A stretch of DNA of 35,264 bases from Dyella acidisoli (GTDB taxonomy: Bacteria > Pseudomonadota > Gammaproteobacteria > Xanthomonadales > Rhodanobacteraceae). Of the stretch, positions 16,486 to 24,493 are shown one piece after another. Within the stretch, counting starts at the first letter, position 1. Each line of letters opens with the position of its first letter. The stretch is taken from the NCBI RefSeq assembly GCF_030160295.1, contig NZ_BSOB01000012.1, positions 1 to 35,264 on the forward strand, written 5' to 3'. The position numbers and the translations under genes are program-made. The notes beneath the pieces were generated by a model. The model saw nothing but the letters and a program-made list of their open reading frames with translations, had not been told where the DNA came from and made no database searches.

Positions 16486-16827
16486 ATGGCAATCCTGAGA
16501 GAGTGGCGCGCGGAAATTCGCCGCGAGTTAAAGCAAGAATATGTGGAGTACGTCACCGCGACAGGGATAGCCGAATACCGGCGCACAGACGGAAATCTGG
16601 GTGCAGTGATCGCGGTGCGAGATATCGATGCCGAGCGATCCGAGATTGTCACGCTCAGCTGGTGGGAAGACGAAGCCTCCATCAAGGCTTTCGCGGGCGA
16701 AGATATCTCGCGCTCCCGTTATTACCCCGAAGATGATCGGTACCTGCTAACTCACCCGGAAACTGTCCAGCACTACGATTCATCGATTCCTTGCGAGCCG
16801 TTAGAGGGCGAGCAAATTCTAATCTGA
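16486..16827 (+). CDS. Small ABM-type (dimeric alpha/beta-barrel) protein
   Basis: 113 residues starting at the ATG at 16486 with a near-perfect AAAGGAGG in front. The layout (ILREWRAEIRRELKQEYVEYV, then VIAVRDIDAERSEIVTLSWWEDEASIKAFAGEDISRSRYYPEDDRYLLTHPETVQHYD) fits the ferredoxin-like dimeric alpha/beta-barrel family with the WxxxxAxxxFAG...YYPED signature of stress-responsive or antibiotic-biosynthesis-monooxygenase-like proteins. Members bind small hydrophobic molecules or haem; no catalytic residue can be given. It is a single-gene unit. Confidence 0.7.
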   Translation: MAILREWRAEIRRELKQEYVEYVTATGIAEYRRTDGNLGAVIAVRDIDAERSEIVTLSWWEDEASIKAFAGEDISRSRYYPEDDRYLLTHPETVQHYDSSIPCEPLEGEQILI

Positions 16828-17263
16828 CTAGACACCATGATTTTCGAAGTCAGCGCTAAGCAAAGGAGCCGAGACGAAGGCAGCTAAGTCGTTTAGCTAC
16901 CTTGCGCGTTATCGCGGGGATAACTCGGAAAAGACATGGTCGTCACATATCCAATCGCAAACTCGAAAAAACCCGTGTGCGCAATGTTGCGGGTGATTGG
17001 GGTTTTACAGGAAACAGGGGCAGGGATCTATGCGGCGCAGAAAGAAGCGACTTTCGTCTTAGATAGGTTTCAAGGTGTGCCTTGGCTCTATGCGTGAGCT
17101 TCGCATGGGGGAAGGTCATGCCGTGGGTGTTTTCGCTCGCAGATATTGGAGGCGCAAACACTCATGCCATGTCAGAAGTTCGGCAGGTTTCCGCATCCAA
17201 AGCGCCACAGATATAGCTAGCACACCTTTCCAAGGAACCTCCGTTCATTGATGGAGTGATGCG
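16828..17263. other. Gene-free stretch upstream of the decarboxylase operon
   Basis: No coding region that I can support. TATAGC at 17212-17217, with TTCCGC about 17 bases before it, is a weak promoter candidate for the leader peptide and decarboxylase operon. No strong hairpin or repeat is visible in it. Confidence 0.4.
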
Positions 17264-17326
17264 ATGGCTTTCAACGTATTCCGTGTTGACGATGGCGGTA
17301 TCAGCTGCCCAGGGGAGTCACCATGA
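17264..17326 (+). CDS. Putative 20-residue leader peptide of the decarboxylase operon
   Basis: ATG at 17264 with GGAG seven bases upstream; the reading frame runs 20 codons (beginning MAFNVFRVDDGG) and stops at TGA 17324-17326. That stop overlaps the ATG of the decarboxylase (17323) as ATGA, the usual arrangement for translational coupling. The decarboxylase also has its own AGGGGAG site inside the leader frame. The peptide has one Cys and two Phe but no amino-acid run typical of classical attenuators. Whether it is translated is not known. Confidence 0.5.
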   Translation: MAFNVFRVDDGGISCPGESP

Positions 17327-19086
17327 CACGTAGCAGCATCTCAAAGAAATCACTTGTCGCTTCAGGGGCGCCTGCGACTACTGATTTCACCGTCGCCGAC
17401 TACTTGCTGACCCGACTTAAGCAGCTGAATGTGACTGACGTATTCCAGATTCCCGGCGATTATGTGAAGCACTTCACCCAGGCGCTGGAGCATTTCGACG
17501 GCATCAATACGATCGGTGCGATCAACGAACTGGATGCCTCTTATGCCGCTGATGCTTACGCGCGAAGCCGTGGCCTTGCAGCGGTTTCGCTGCAATTTGG
17601 CGTAAGCACTTACAGCGCGCTCAATGCCATTGCCGGTGCATGGGTGGAGCGCAGCCCGATTGTGGTGATCAGCGCCACGCCTGGTGCCGACATGCGCGAT
17701 ATCACGGACATGTATGACGTGCTGTTCCACCATTCCACCGGTGACCTTGATGCGGACCGGAAGGTCTATGAGAACGTTACAGTCAAAGCGATCACGCTCG
17801 GCACCAATGTAGGAGCCGCCGAGCAAATCGATGAATTGCTGGTCGATGCGATTACGGATAAACGACCGGTATATATCGCCTGCTACAAGGAAGTATGGGG
17901 GCAGCCCTGCCCACGTCCGCCGAAGACACCGCTCAAGCCTCGTGTTGCCAAAAGTCCGGAGCTTGCGCTTCGCAACGCAGTGGATCAAGCCTGGACCCAG
18001 ATCACGCAGGCGAAGCAACCATTGATCTTTGCCGGCGTGGAGATTCTGCGCTTTGGTCTATCTGAGTTGCTGAAGCAGATCATCGACGCCAGCGGCTTTC
18101 TCTACACCACGACGACACTCGGCAAGACCGTGTTGGATGAGAAGGGCGGCAAGTTCATCGGCACTTACTCCGATGCCGCGTCGATCGAATCCGTGCGGGA
18201 AATCGTCCAAGCTTCCGATTGTGTGCTGACCTTGGGCGCCATCATTACTGACGACTACCTTGCCTTCATCGAAAGCAAGTACGCGGACATGGTGTTGGCC
18301 GATACGGCGGGTGTCCGCGCTGGGTACTTCAAATACGGTGCGGTAACTATGCAGGACTTCATGGAAGCCCTGCTGACGAAATTCAAGGCAAGCAAGGCTT
18401 ATCCGATCAAGGCCAAAGCGCCGCCTCAGCCAAAATACCCGCAGCCGTGGGCGGGAAATTCCGATGCCGTCTACGACACCAAGCCACAAATCATCACTTA
18501 CAACCGGTTCTTCGAACACACGATGAAATTTCTGCAGGATAACAACCTGCTGAAGGACATCGTGATGACCTATGGTGTCAGTTCGGCAATGTACGTCGCC
18601 ACGAACTGCTATGGCCTGTCGCAAGGTAGTTTCATTTCTTCCGCGGCATGGCAATGCATAGGTTTCGAGACGGGTGCTGCCTCCGGTGCGCAACTGGGCA
18701 GTGGCAAGCGCGCGTGGACGGTAGCCGGTGATGGTGGCTTCATGATGGTTTGTCAGTCGCTGTCCACATTGGCCCGCAATCGGCTTAACGCGGTCATCTT
18801 CGTGATGAGTAATCAGGTTTATGCCATTGAGCAGGTGTACGTGAACATGGATGCGTTCAAGCCTGGCCCGAAAAACCGCTTCGATACCTTCGACATCCTT
18901 CCCAAGTGGGATTACCTCGCGTTGGCGAAGGCATTTGGCGCGGAAGGCATCCGGGTGGAAACGATAGATGAACTGAAAGCCGCGTTACCCCGCATCGCGG
19001 GGATCAAGCACAAGCCCGTGCTAGTTGAAGTTGTCATCCCGCAAAAGGATCTGCCCGGCCAGATGTATCGACTCGGCAGCGAATGA
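17323..19086 (+). CDS. Thiamine-diphosphate 2-keto acid decarboxylase (pyruvate/indolepyruvate decarboxylase family)
   Basis: A 587-residue enzyme with the three-domain pyruvate-oxidase/decarboxylase fold. The N-terminal Pyr domain has the catalytic Glu69 in NELDASYAADAYAR, and the decarboxylase-specific HH pair (His136-His137 in LFHHSTGD) marks the PDC/IpdC branch. The cofactor motif starts with GDGG (469-472) and ends 27 residues later at Asn497. The start is fixed by AGGGGAG five bases upstream. It decarboxylates a 2-keto acid such as indolepyruvate, phenylpyruvate or pyruvate to the aldehyde; the substrate cannot be chosen from sequence alone. A flavin amine oxidase follows 30 bases downstream, which suggests that the keto acid is produced by amino-acid oxidation. 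Confidence 0.85.
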   Translation: MTRSSISKKSLVASGAPATTDFTVADYLLTRLKQLNVTDVFQIPGDYVKHFTQALEHFDGINTIGAINELDASYAADAYARSRGLAAVSLQFGVSTYSALNAIAGAWVERSPIVVISATPGADMRDITDMYDVLFHHSTGDLDADRKVYENVTVKAITLGTNVGAAEQIDELLVDAITDKRPVYIACYKEVWGQPCPRPPKTPLKPRVAKSPELALRNAVDQAWTQITQAKQPLIFAGVEILRFGLSELLKQIIDASGFLYTTTTLGKTVLDEKGGKFIGTYSDAASIESVREIVQASDCVLTLGAIITDDYLAFIESKYADMVLADTAGVRAGYFKYGAVTMQDFMEALLTKFKASKAYPIKAKAPPQPKYPQPWAGNSDAVYDTKPQIITYNRFFEHTMKFLQDNNLLKDIVMTYGVSSAMYVATNCYGLSQGSFISSAAWQCIGFETGAASGAQLGSGKRAWTVAGDGGFMMVCQSLSTLARNRLNAVIFVMSNQVYAIEQVYVNMDAFKPGPKNRFDTFDILPKWDYLALAKAFGAEGIRVETIDELKAALPRIAGIKHKPVLVEVVIPQKDLPGQMYRLGSE

Positions 19087-19116
19087 AACGCCCCATCCCA
19101 ATCCGAGGGCTCAGTC

Positions 19117-21213
19117 ATGACGCAAAAAACCTACTCGATCTTCGGCGCCGGTGCCGCCGGCCTATACACCGCCTGGCGGCTGCTGAGCGGCGAATGCAAG
19201 AAAACCAAATTCACCTCGAAACAGCTGAAGAAGGGCGACATTTTGGAGCTGTACGACTGGGGCCGCTACGATTTTTCCAAGCGCCATACTGGCACTCGCG
19301 CAGCCGGTGCCCGCGTATGCACCTGGCATTACAACAACGATAAGACCGATTCGTACGTTGAACTCGGCGGCATGCGCTATTCCTTTTGGAATAATGCGCC
19401 GACCAAGGAATTTCCGGACCCGAACAACGGCCTGGCGCCGGGGCACCGCGTGGTCTCCGCGGTGATCTCGCTGCTTGGCCTGGAAAAGTATTCGGTGCCG
19501 TTTAACGTCACCAATAATCAGCTGTTCTATCTGCGCTCGCGCAACTTCTATCTCAACGCCATCAGCTCGAACACTCCCGCACCGTATACGGTGAACAACT
19601 TCGGCGCATCCACCACGCCCGACCAGGGCTTCACCACCGTGCAAGACCTGGCGACGACCAAGCCGTGGGCGGAGTTCACACGCCGTGATTGGTGCCGCTT
19701 CTACCAACATGGACGAATCACCGCGCAACTGCCGGAATCCAGCGTGTTCCAGCAAGGTGACTATCTCAAGGACATCGGCTACTGGAACCTGCTCTACGAT
19801 CAGCTGGGTGCGGAAGGTTTCGATTATGCCGCCGACGGCAACGGCTATAGCTCCAATGTGATCAACACGCATGCCGGCGTGTCGTTCAATATCAACAACG
19901 AATTTACGCCCGGCAGCCAGTACCGTACGCTGTCCATCGGCTATTCGGGCATGTTCAACGCCTTGTTCGACGAGGTCGTGAAGCTTGCCAAGGCCAAGGG
20001 CATCGATTTTCGCTATCACCCCGACACGCGCCTGCATTCGATCCTCTGGAAAGCCGGCAAGGCAACGTTTACCTACGCCCATCGCGACAATCCCAACATC
20101 GCCGCTGGCTCACGGGAAGCTGACGCAGCCTGGATGGCGATGCCGCGCGCAGCGATAGACTTGGTAGCGCAAGCCACGCGCTTCCGCGCACCGGCGAAGG
20201 GCGAAGTGGACGTGTTGAATCACGAGAAAGTCAACCTGTACCTGGAATCGACAATCATGCAACCGTCGTACAAGGTGGGCATGTTCTTCGACCAGCCATG
20301 GTGGGCGCCCGACGCAGACAATCCAGCACCGTATCCCGCGCAGATCATCGGCTACACGATCACGCCGGATACGATTGCCAAGCTGCGTACGCTGAAGTTC
20401 CCAGCGACGGCTTTAAAAGCGATGCATACCTTGATCGACGTACCTTACACCTCCGTGACGGATATGGTGAGCGCCATCGAGAACATCACCGAACAGGCGC
20501 TAACTATCGCGCAGACCAAGCAACTGACCGTTGTCTCGCGCAACGACACCATTGGTCCAAGCGTCAGCAACGCGCCGATTCGCATGGTGGTGTATTTCGG
20601 CAACAACGCGATCGAGCCGAAGAAGAAGCCCATCTACGGCATCCTGGCCAGCTACGACGACGAGGACAACACCGCGTTCTGGCAGGAACTGGAGCTAGGT
20701 CCCAAGCATCAACGCGAGATACCGATTTCACAGGACACCCAACCCCTGGAAGGTCCACGCACTGTGCCAAAACGCATGGTGAAGATGCTACGCAAGATGC
20801 TGGCCGAACTTCACTTCGGTCCCAATACCGATTACAGCGCTGTGCCCGAACCTCTGCAGGCCGCTTACATGGACTGGTCGCTGCCCCCGTTCAACGCCGG
20901 CTACCACGAATGGGCGCCGCACTTCGACGTCGGTGACGTGCAACGCAAGATCCGCAAACCCTCGCAACTGATCGACGGTGCCGACGCCGATATCTTTATC
21001 GTCGGCGAGGCGTATTCGAATGATCAGGCGTGGGTTGAAGGTGCCTATTGCACGTCCGAATCGGTGCTCAACGATTTCTTCGGCGTCGAGCCGATTATCG
21101 ACAATCGGGAGTATCCGTTTATCTGTCCGGAAGCATCGACAGACGAGACCACCGAAGAACTGCACAAGCTGCTTCGGAAAGCGGGGCCACGAAAAGATAC
21201 CGAGGCGGTTTGA
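19117..21213 (+). CDS. FAD-dependent amine oxidase (L-amino-acid oxidase-like)
   Basis: A 698-residue flavoenzyme. The N-terminal dinucleotide motif is GAGAAG at residues 10-15, the amine-oxidase signature ELGGMRY is at about 82-88, and the C-terminal FAD-closing motif (VGEAYSNDQAWVEGA) is near 629-643. The length matches bacterial phenylalanine 2-monooxygenase/L-amino-acid oxidase-type enzymes (around 700 residues) rather than monoamine oxidases (around 450). It has no signal peptide, so it is cytosolic. It lies 30 bases after the keto acid decarboxylase, so both are probably in one operon. Oxidation of an amino acid to a keto acid followed by decarboxylation would give an aldehyde, hydrogen peroxide and ammonia. 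The substrate is unknown. Confidence 0.8.
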   Translation: MTQKTYSIFGAGAAGLYTAWRLLSGECKKTKFTSKQLKKGDILELYDWGRYDFSKRHTGTRAAGARVCTWHYNNDKTDSYVELGGMRYSFWNNAPTKEFPDPNNGLAPGHRVVSAVISLLGLEKYSVPFNVTNNQLFYLRSRNFYLNAISSNTPAPYTVNNFGASTTPDQGFTTVQDLATTKPWAEFTRRDWCRFYQHGRITAQLPESSVFQQGDYLKDIGYWNLLYDQLGAEGFDYAADGNGYSSNVINTHAGVSFNINNEFTPGSQYRTLSIGYSGMFNALFDEVVKLAKAKGIDFRYHPDTRLHSILWKAGKATFTYAHRDNPNIAAGSREADAAWMAMPRAAIDLVAQATRFRAPAKGEVDVLNHEKVNLYLESTIMQPSYKVGMFFDQPWWAPDADNPAPYPAQIIGYTITPDTIAKLRTLKFPATALKAMHTLIDVPYTSVTDMVSAIENITEQALTIAQTKQLTVVSRNDTIGPSVSNAPIRMVVYFGNNAIEPKKKPIYGILASYDDEDNTAFWQELELGPKHQREIPISQDTQPLEGPRTVPKRMVKMLRKMLAELHFGPNTDYSAVPEPLQAAYMDWSLPPFNAGYHEWAPHFDVGDVQRKIRKPSQLIDGADADIFIVGEAYSNDQAWVEGAYCTSESVLNDFFGVEPIIDNREYPFICPEASTDETTEELHKLLRKAGPRKDTEAV

Positions 21214-21227
21214 GCGCTTACAGGACT

Positions 21228-21263
21228 GGGACGGAGAGGCGATTGGACTACCTGCTCCGTCCC
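21228..21263 (+). terminator. Hairpin GGGACGGAG/CTCCGTCCC after the amine oxidase
   Basis: A nine-base stem 15 bases beyond the amine oxidase stop, where an operon terminator is expected. The T-run is poor. Its outer stem is the same word as that of the hairpin at 21695-21731. Confidence 0.5.
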
Positions 21264-21363
21264 GGGACTTGTTCGTCGTGTCGTTAAGGCCAGAGCCACG
21301 GGCGCTCCTCTGGTCATCGTTGCGTCTTCATCAAGCAGCGCCCTCCATATGGGAAGTGACGTT

Positions 21364-21546
21364 ATGAAGAGCTTATTCGTCGGTTTGACGTTGTTCGGCC
21401 TGGCGTTGTGTGTGAACGCCAGCGGCACATCCGATACAAAAATGCCGCAGTACGCGCGCTCCTTTGCGCCTCCCATACCCATGTGTCCGCCGGGAGAGCA
21501 TGCCGTGTGGGTTAACGGCAAGTGGGAATGCGTGCCTATCGGTTGA
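21364..21546 (+). CDS. Small secreted peptide with a two-Cys CPPG...WVxGxWEC motif
   Basis: 60 residues; the ATG at 21364 has GGAAG about seven bases upstream. A signal peptide (MKSLFVGLTLFGLALCVNASG) is followed by a Pro-rich stretch and CPPGEHAVWVNGKWEC near the end. The pattern resembles the YXWGXW-type repeats of small envelope proteins, in which aromatic residues and a Cys pair form a compact loop. The mature peptide is about 40 residues. The function is unknown; possible roles are an envelope stress protein or secreted factor. It follows the amine oxidase by 150 bases and may or may not share its transcript. Confidence 0.6.
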   Translation: MKSLFVGLTLFGLALCVNASGTSDTKMPQYARSFAPPIPMCPPGEHAVWVNGKWECVPIG

Positions 21547-21694
21547 TCCTGTTAGTCCTTGGCGACCATGTCGCCCGTCACGCGGGTGGTGCGACATCCT
21601 ATGTGACGAAGGGCATTCGCCAGGTCATATTGGGTTTCCTGCTTTGCGCGAATCGGAATGTTTTTCGCTCTACTCGTTTCTTCCGACCGCAACT

Positions 21695-21731
21695 CGGGAC
21701 GGAGGTGGTTTAACTACTTCCGTCCCGTTTT
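21695..21731 (+). terminator. Rho-independent terminator hairpin CGGGACGGAGGTGGT/ACTACTTCCGTCCCG
   Basis: A long stem followed by TTTTCTC on the plus strand, downstream of the small peptide gene. It also covers the last codons of the YkgJ-type gene read from the other strand, so it may serve both converging transcripts. It belongs to the GGGACGGAG hairpin family. Confidence 0.7.
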
Positions 21732-22466
21732 CTCTTCGTTTTCTCTTTCAAGCTGGCCAGAGGCCCATGCTGCAAGCCCCTCATCGTCATGCAGAACGCT
21801 CGCTAGGAACGTATTCATTTCAAGAAAGTGCGGCGTTTCACTCGGCCCCACCACGTGATGGAACGACTTGCGGACCAGATCGTCGAACGGGTATGTGAAA
21901 ACCACTTCCTCGCCGGCATTTCGGCCCAGCCGGACACGGTCCTCGCATGCAGTTATCGAGCATGAGCGATACGTGCGGCAGTTGATGGGGCGTGCTGCGT
22001 AGAGGGTGCACAGGCCTTGTTCGTCCAACAGAGCACATCGTGAACCAGGTCCAGATTCTCCGAGTGAAGGAAGTCGGTGGGCGATCTCTGCCTTTTCAGG
22101 CTCCGTTAGTTTGAGCAGTTCCTTCGCAATAACGGCAGCTTCCTGCACGCTAAGAACAATGCGCATATGCGTACAACACATGGCGCATCCGCCATCGTCC
22201 GGGCATGCTGGCTTGGGATAGTGATGGCTGCCTAGCTCATCCTTGACAATGGTGTCGGCAACGTTAAACAGGGTATGGATCTGATTGGGAGAATCATTGT
22301 TGGACCCGCTGTCTTCACCGGCGCCAACGATGAGGCGTTCGACGATCCTATGTGCCCGTTCCTCAAGCAGTGGCCGGTATCGACGCATACCTTCTTCGGA
22401 TGCGCATCGCTCCTCAAGTACGGCATTGACGATTTTTGCTGCGAGTTCATCCGACAGTTCTTTCAT
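21714..22466 (-). CDS. YkgJ-type cysteine-cluster protein
   Basis: A 250-residue protein with the CxxxCC...C...C pattern of the CxxCxxCC/YkgJ (putative zinc- or iron-chelating) family: CPDDGGCAMCCTHMRI, then CALLDEQGLCTLYAARPINCRTYRSC and ACEDRV. These Cys clusters hold a metal in family members whose role is not established. The N- and C-terminal parts are helical and variable. The start at 22466 has no clear ribosome binding site, so the true start could be a little downstream. It may form a transcription unit with the GNAT gene that lies upstream on the same strand (143-base gap). Confidence 0.8.
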   Translation of the reverse strand: MKELSDELAAKIVNAVLEERCASEEGMRRYRPLLEERAHRIVERLIVGAGEDSGSNNDSPNQIHTLFNVADTIVKDELGSHHYPKPACPDDGGCAMCCTHMRIVLSVQEAAVIAKELLKLTEPEKAEIAHRLPSLGESGPGSRCALLDEQGLCTLYAARPINCRTYRSCSITACEDRVRLGRNAGEEVVFTYPFDDLVRKSFHHVVGPSETPHFLEMNTFLASVLHDDEGLAAWASGQLERENEEKTGRK

Positions 22467-22609
22467 ATGCGATGGGTAGCCGATATCTATCTTTCATTTT
22501 TGCACTCGAATAATAGTGTCAGGTCGACTTATTTTTGGTCAAAGAACCGCGTTGATTGCCGCGTCTGGTCAATGACACCTACTTCTGCCCCCAAATTGCC
22601 GGCCCAGCT

Positions 22610-23257
22610 TCAAAAAATCATGTCTGGAATTGTCGCAGTGGCGAAAGGCGCGATCACCGTCCAACCAAGGCTCGTATACAGGCTTCGACCGTCTTCAGTT
22701 GCAACTAGGAGCTGTGGAGCAGAGAAGGATTTTCTTGCGGATTCAAGAGTGCTCATCACTGCGATGCCCAGTCCCTTTCGTCGGTGATCCGATGCGGTTT
22801 CGATGCGATCGTAGATGAAGGCATCTGTGGTCTCCGCTGCAGAACCATTGGCAGCTAGATCTCCATTCGGTGCGATAACATAAACTTGGGTAACCGGCCC
22901 GGTTTGATGTAGTTCCATCCTGTATCCATCGGGCAAAGACCTTGTTTCGCCGATGGTCGCGGTAGCCCTCATGAAGTAATTTGCCGGCTGAATCTCCCAG
23001 CGTGCGGGTAGTGCGCTTTGCAGTTCGTCGTTGGTGCCGCACAGCTTCAGATAATGTCGTGGGGCGGTAATCTCACGTGCGATATCGTGCAACCCTGCAC
23101 ACAGCTGCGGAAAGACCCAGCGCTTCACTTCCTTCGCCGAATGGGTATCCACCCTAAAGCCCCCGCGGTCGTGAACAGGGGGCGGGGAGCTCCGTGCCAG
23201 CGAATGCGCTGTTTGCCAAGCGAAAACAAGTTTCGGATCAACGTAGGAGCCGACCAT
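22610..23257 (-). CDS. GNAT-family N-acetyltransferase
   Basis: About 215 residues from the ATG at 23257, with a weak GGAA site nearby; the frame remains open further upstream. The C-terminal half carries the acetyl-CoA-binding motif A (DHRRKGLGIAVMSTL: R/Q-x-x-G-x-G/A), followed by LLVATEDGRSLYTSLGWTVIAPF, the usual end of GNAT enzymes. The N-terminal region (WQTAHSLARSSPPPV and ANYFMRA) is typical of GNAT proteins annotated in Xanthomonadales. The substrate is unknown. It lies just outside the left boundary of the island. Confidence 0.82.
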   Translation of the reverse strand: MVGSYVDPKLVFAWQTAHSLARSSPPPVHDRGGFRVDTHSAKEVKRWVFPQLCAGLHDIAREITAPRHYLKLCGTNDELQSALPARWEIQPANYFMRATATIGETRSLPDGYRMELHQTGPVTQVYVIAPNGDLAANGSAAETTDAFIYDRIETASDHRRKGLGIAVMSTLESARKSFSAPQLLVATEDGRSLYTSLGWTVIAPFATATIPDMIF

Positions 23258-23458
23258 CGTTAGTTCCACGTAGTGCTTAGCTTGGTGGTGTCGAACGTTC
23301 TCTGATGGACTCTCAAGGTGGTTAGAACTTCGACAGATCAATCTTCGCGTGTCTGTGAGTCAGCTGATCCATGGTGATGCGGCCGTTGCATTTGGATCGC
23401 TGCGTTCTCATGGTTTCGAACTAAAGCACAGCTTGATCTCGTTGTCTGAGATGACAGC

Positions 23459-23513
23459 AAAACGCCCGACGATTTCTCGCCGGGCGTTTTGCTTTGATGG
23501 TGGAGGTGGCGGG
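23459..23513. repeat. Left attachment repeat of the island (55-bp direct repeat)
   Basis: A perfect 55-base copy of 30187-30241. It holds the tmRNA terminator hairpin (CGCCCGACGA.../CGGGCG) and the last bases of the tmRNA 3' end as TGGTGGAGGTGGCGGG. Beyond it the sequence diverges from the tmRNA gene. This is the expected footprint of site-specific integration at the 3' end of ssrA. Confidence 0.85.
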
Positions 23514-23706
23514 GTTCTGGAAGTGATACCTCCATCACCACATTGAATCTAAAAGAGTTTTTTGGCTCTCACCGACTCACTGGCAAAAATTTGATACTTC
23601 GCTCGGTACCCCGTAAGCCTACCAGTTTTTCATGGGCTACAGATGAACTTGGGTGATCCAGATATCGAGTTTTTTGCAAAATAAAACTGCATCCAACGAG
23701 TGTGTT

Positions 23707-23727
23707 CGAGTCCTCTCCTGGGCACCA
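23707..23727 (+). other. tRNA 3'-end-like fragment
   Basis: TCGAGTCCTCTCCTGGGCACCA-like text: a T-loop-like TTCGAGT, then CCTGGGC and ACCA, as in the acceptor end of a tRNA such as tRNA-Phe. No complete tRNA gene surrounds it and the T-stem does not pair well. It may be a relic of an earlier attachment site. Confidence 0.35.
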
Positions 23728-23739
23728 AATCCGTACTGA

Positions 23740-23766
23740 CTTCGGACGCGGGTTCGACTCCCGCCA
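23740..23766 (+). repeat. Inverted 27-base copy of the tmRNA T-arm
   Basis: Identical, in opposite orientation, to 30235-30261 of the tmRNA gene. It includes the complete T-stem and loop GCGGG-TTCGACT-CCCGC. It extends 20 bases further into the tmRNA than the direct repeat does, so it cannot be a by-product of the same integration. Confidence 0.7.
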
Positions 23767-23902
23767 TCAGTCAATTCAGATAGAGCAGGATGCCTTCACC
23801 ATACCAAGGAGAAGTGCGCTATGGCGAAGATATCGTGGAACTCGAAGCCTACTGTCAAAGGGCAATCTCCCTCACCGAATTGTATGGGGTTGCTACATCT
23901 AC

Positions 23903-24169
23903 ATGCGTGAGGATGGAAGTTTCGCATCCGAATTTAAGGGTGAGACGGGCCAGATGATGAGTGCTGCAATCGATGTATTGCACAAGATTAGGCTCTTGAG
24001 GGAAGAGCCTTCATGCATCTTCGGATTGTCATCTGACGAGTTTGACCTACCGGAAAGAATTGAACTAGGTCCATCGGTTGGTCTGGCCCATCCATACAAG
24101 ATGCGATGGGCCAGAGTGAGAATGCGCCATCAGCTTGTCATCAACCCTGTAATACCAAACTCGGACTGA
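23903..24169 (+). CDS. Possible small hypothetical protein or gene remnant
   Basis: An 88-residue frame beginning MREDGSFASEFKGETGQMM and containing a plausible helix (AAIDVLHKIRLLREEPS) and strand-like end. The open frame extends upstream into the tmRNA-like fragments, where it is not credible as coding. There is no ribosome binding site. It may be the 3' part of a lost gene from the left end of the island, or not a gene. I recognise no family. Confidence 0.25.
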   Translation: MREDGSFASEFKGETGQMMSAAIDVLHKIRLLREEPSCIFGLSSDEFDLPERIELGPSVGLAHPYKMRWARVRMRHQLVINPVIPNSD

Positions 24170-24493
24170 AAAATCGTCCAGGTTGTAGGTGCATTTTCCT
24201 GCATCTCTGGATGCCCCTTACGACCTGACCATAACTCCATGTCCTAGCTCGGGTTTGGAGGGTAATAGATCACGTTCCTTTCACATCCTGAAATGGTTGA
24301 CTATGTGACGAGAGTCTCGGTTGAGGCTCGGGTAGTGACAATCTAGGGACCGGCCAGGAATACGGCCATACACGCATACAGGGGGCTGTGAGCGTGATCG
24401 GGGGAATTCAATTCAGATATCCAACACCTTGATGGAGACATCAGGGGTGGTTGGCTGTCGCTGTTGGGAAGGGGTGTTGTTTAGGGAGGACAA
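24170..24493. other. Gene-free stretch at the left of the island
   Basis: No coding region of note. The bases just before the mini-ORF contain a strong GGGAGGACAA ribosome binding site (24484-24493). This part, together with 23514-23902, is where an integrase would normally be expected, but none is readable. Confidence 0.5.

Noticed and set aside
19162-20082. A 306-codon minus-strand frame
   Set aside because: Shadow of the flavin amine oxidase, whose motifs are on the plus strand.
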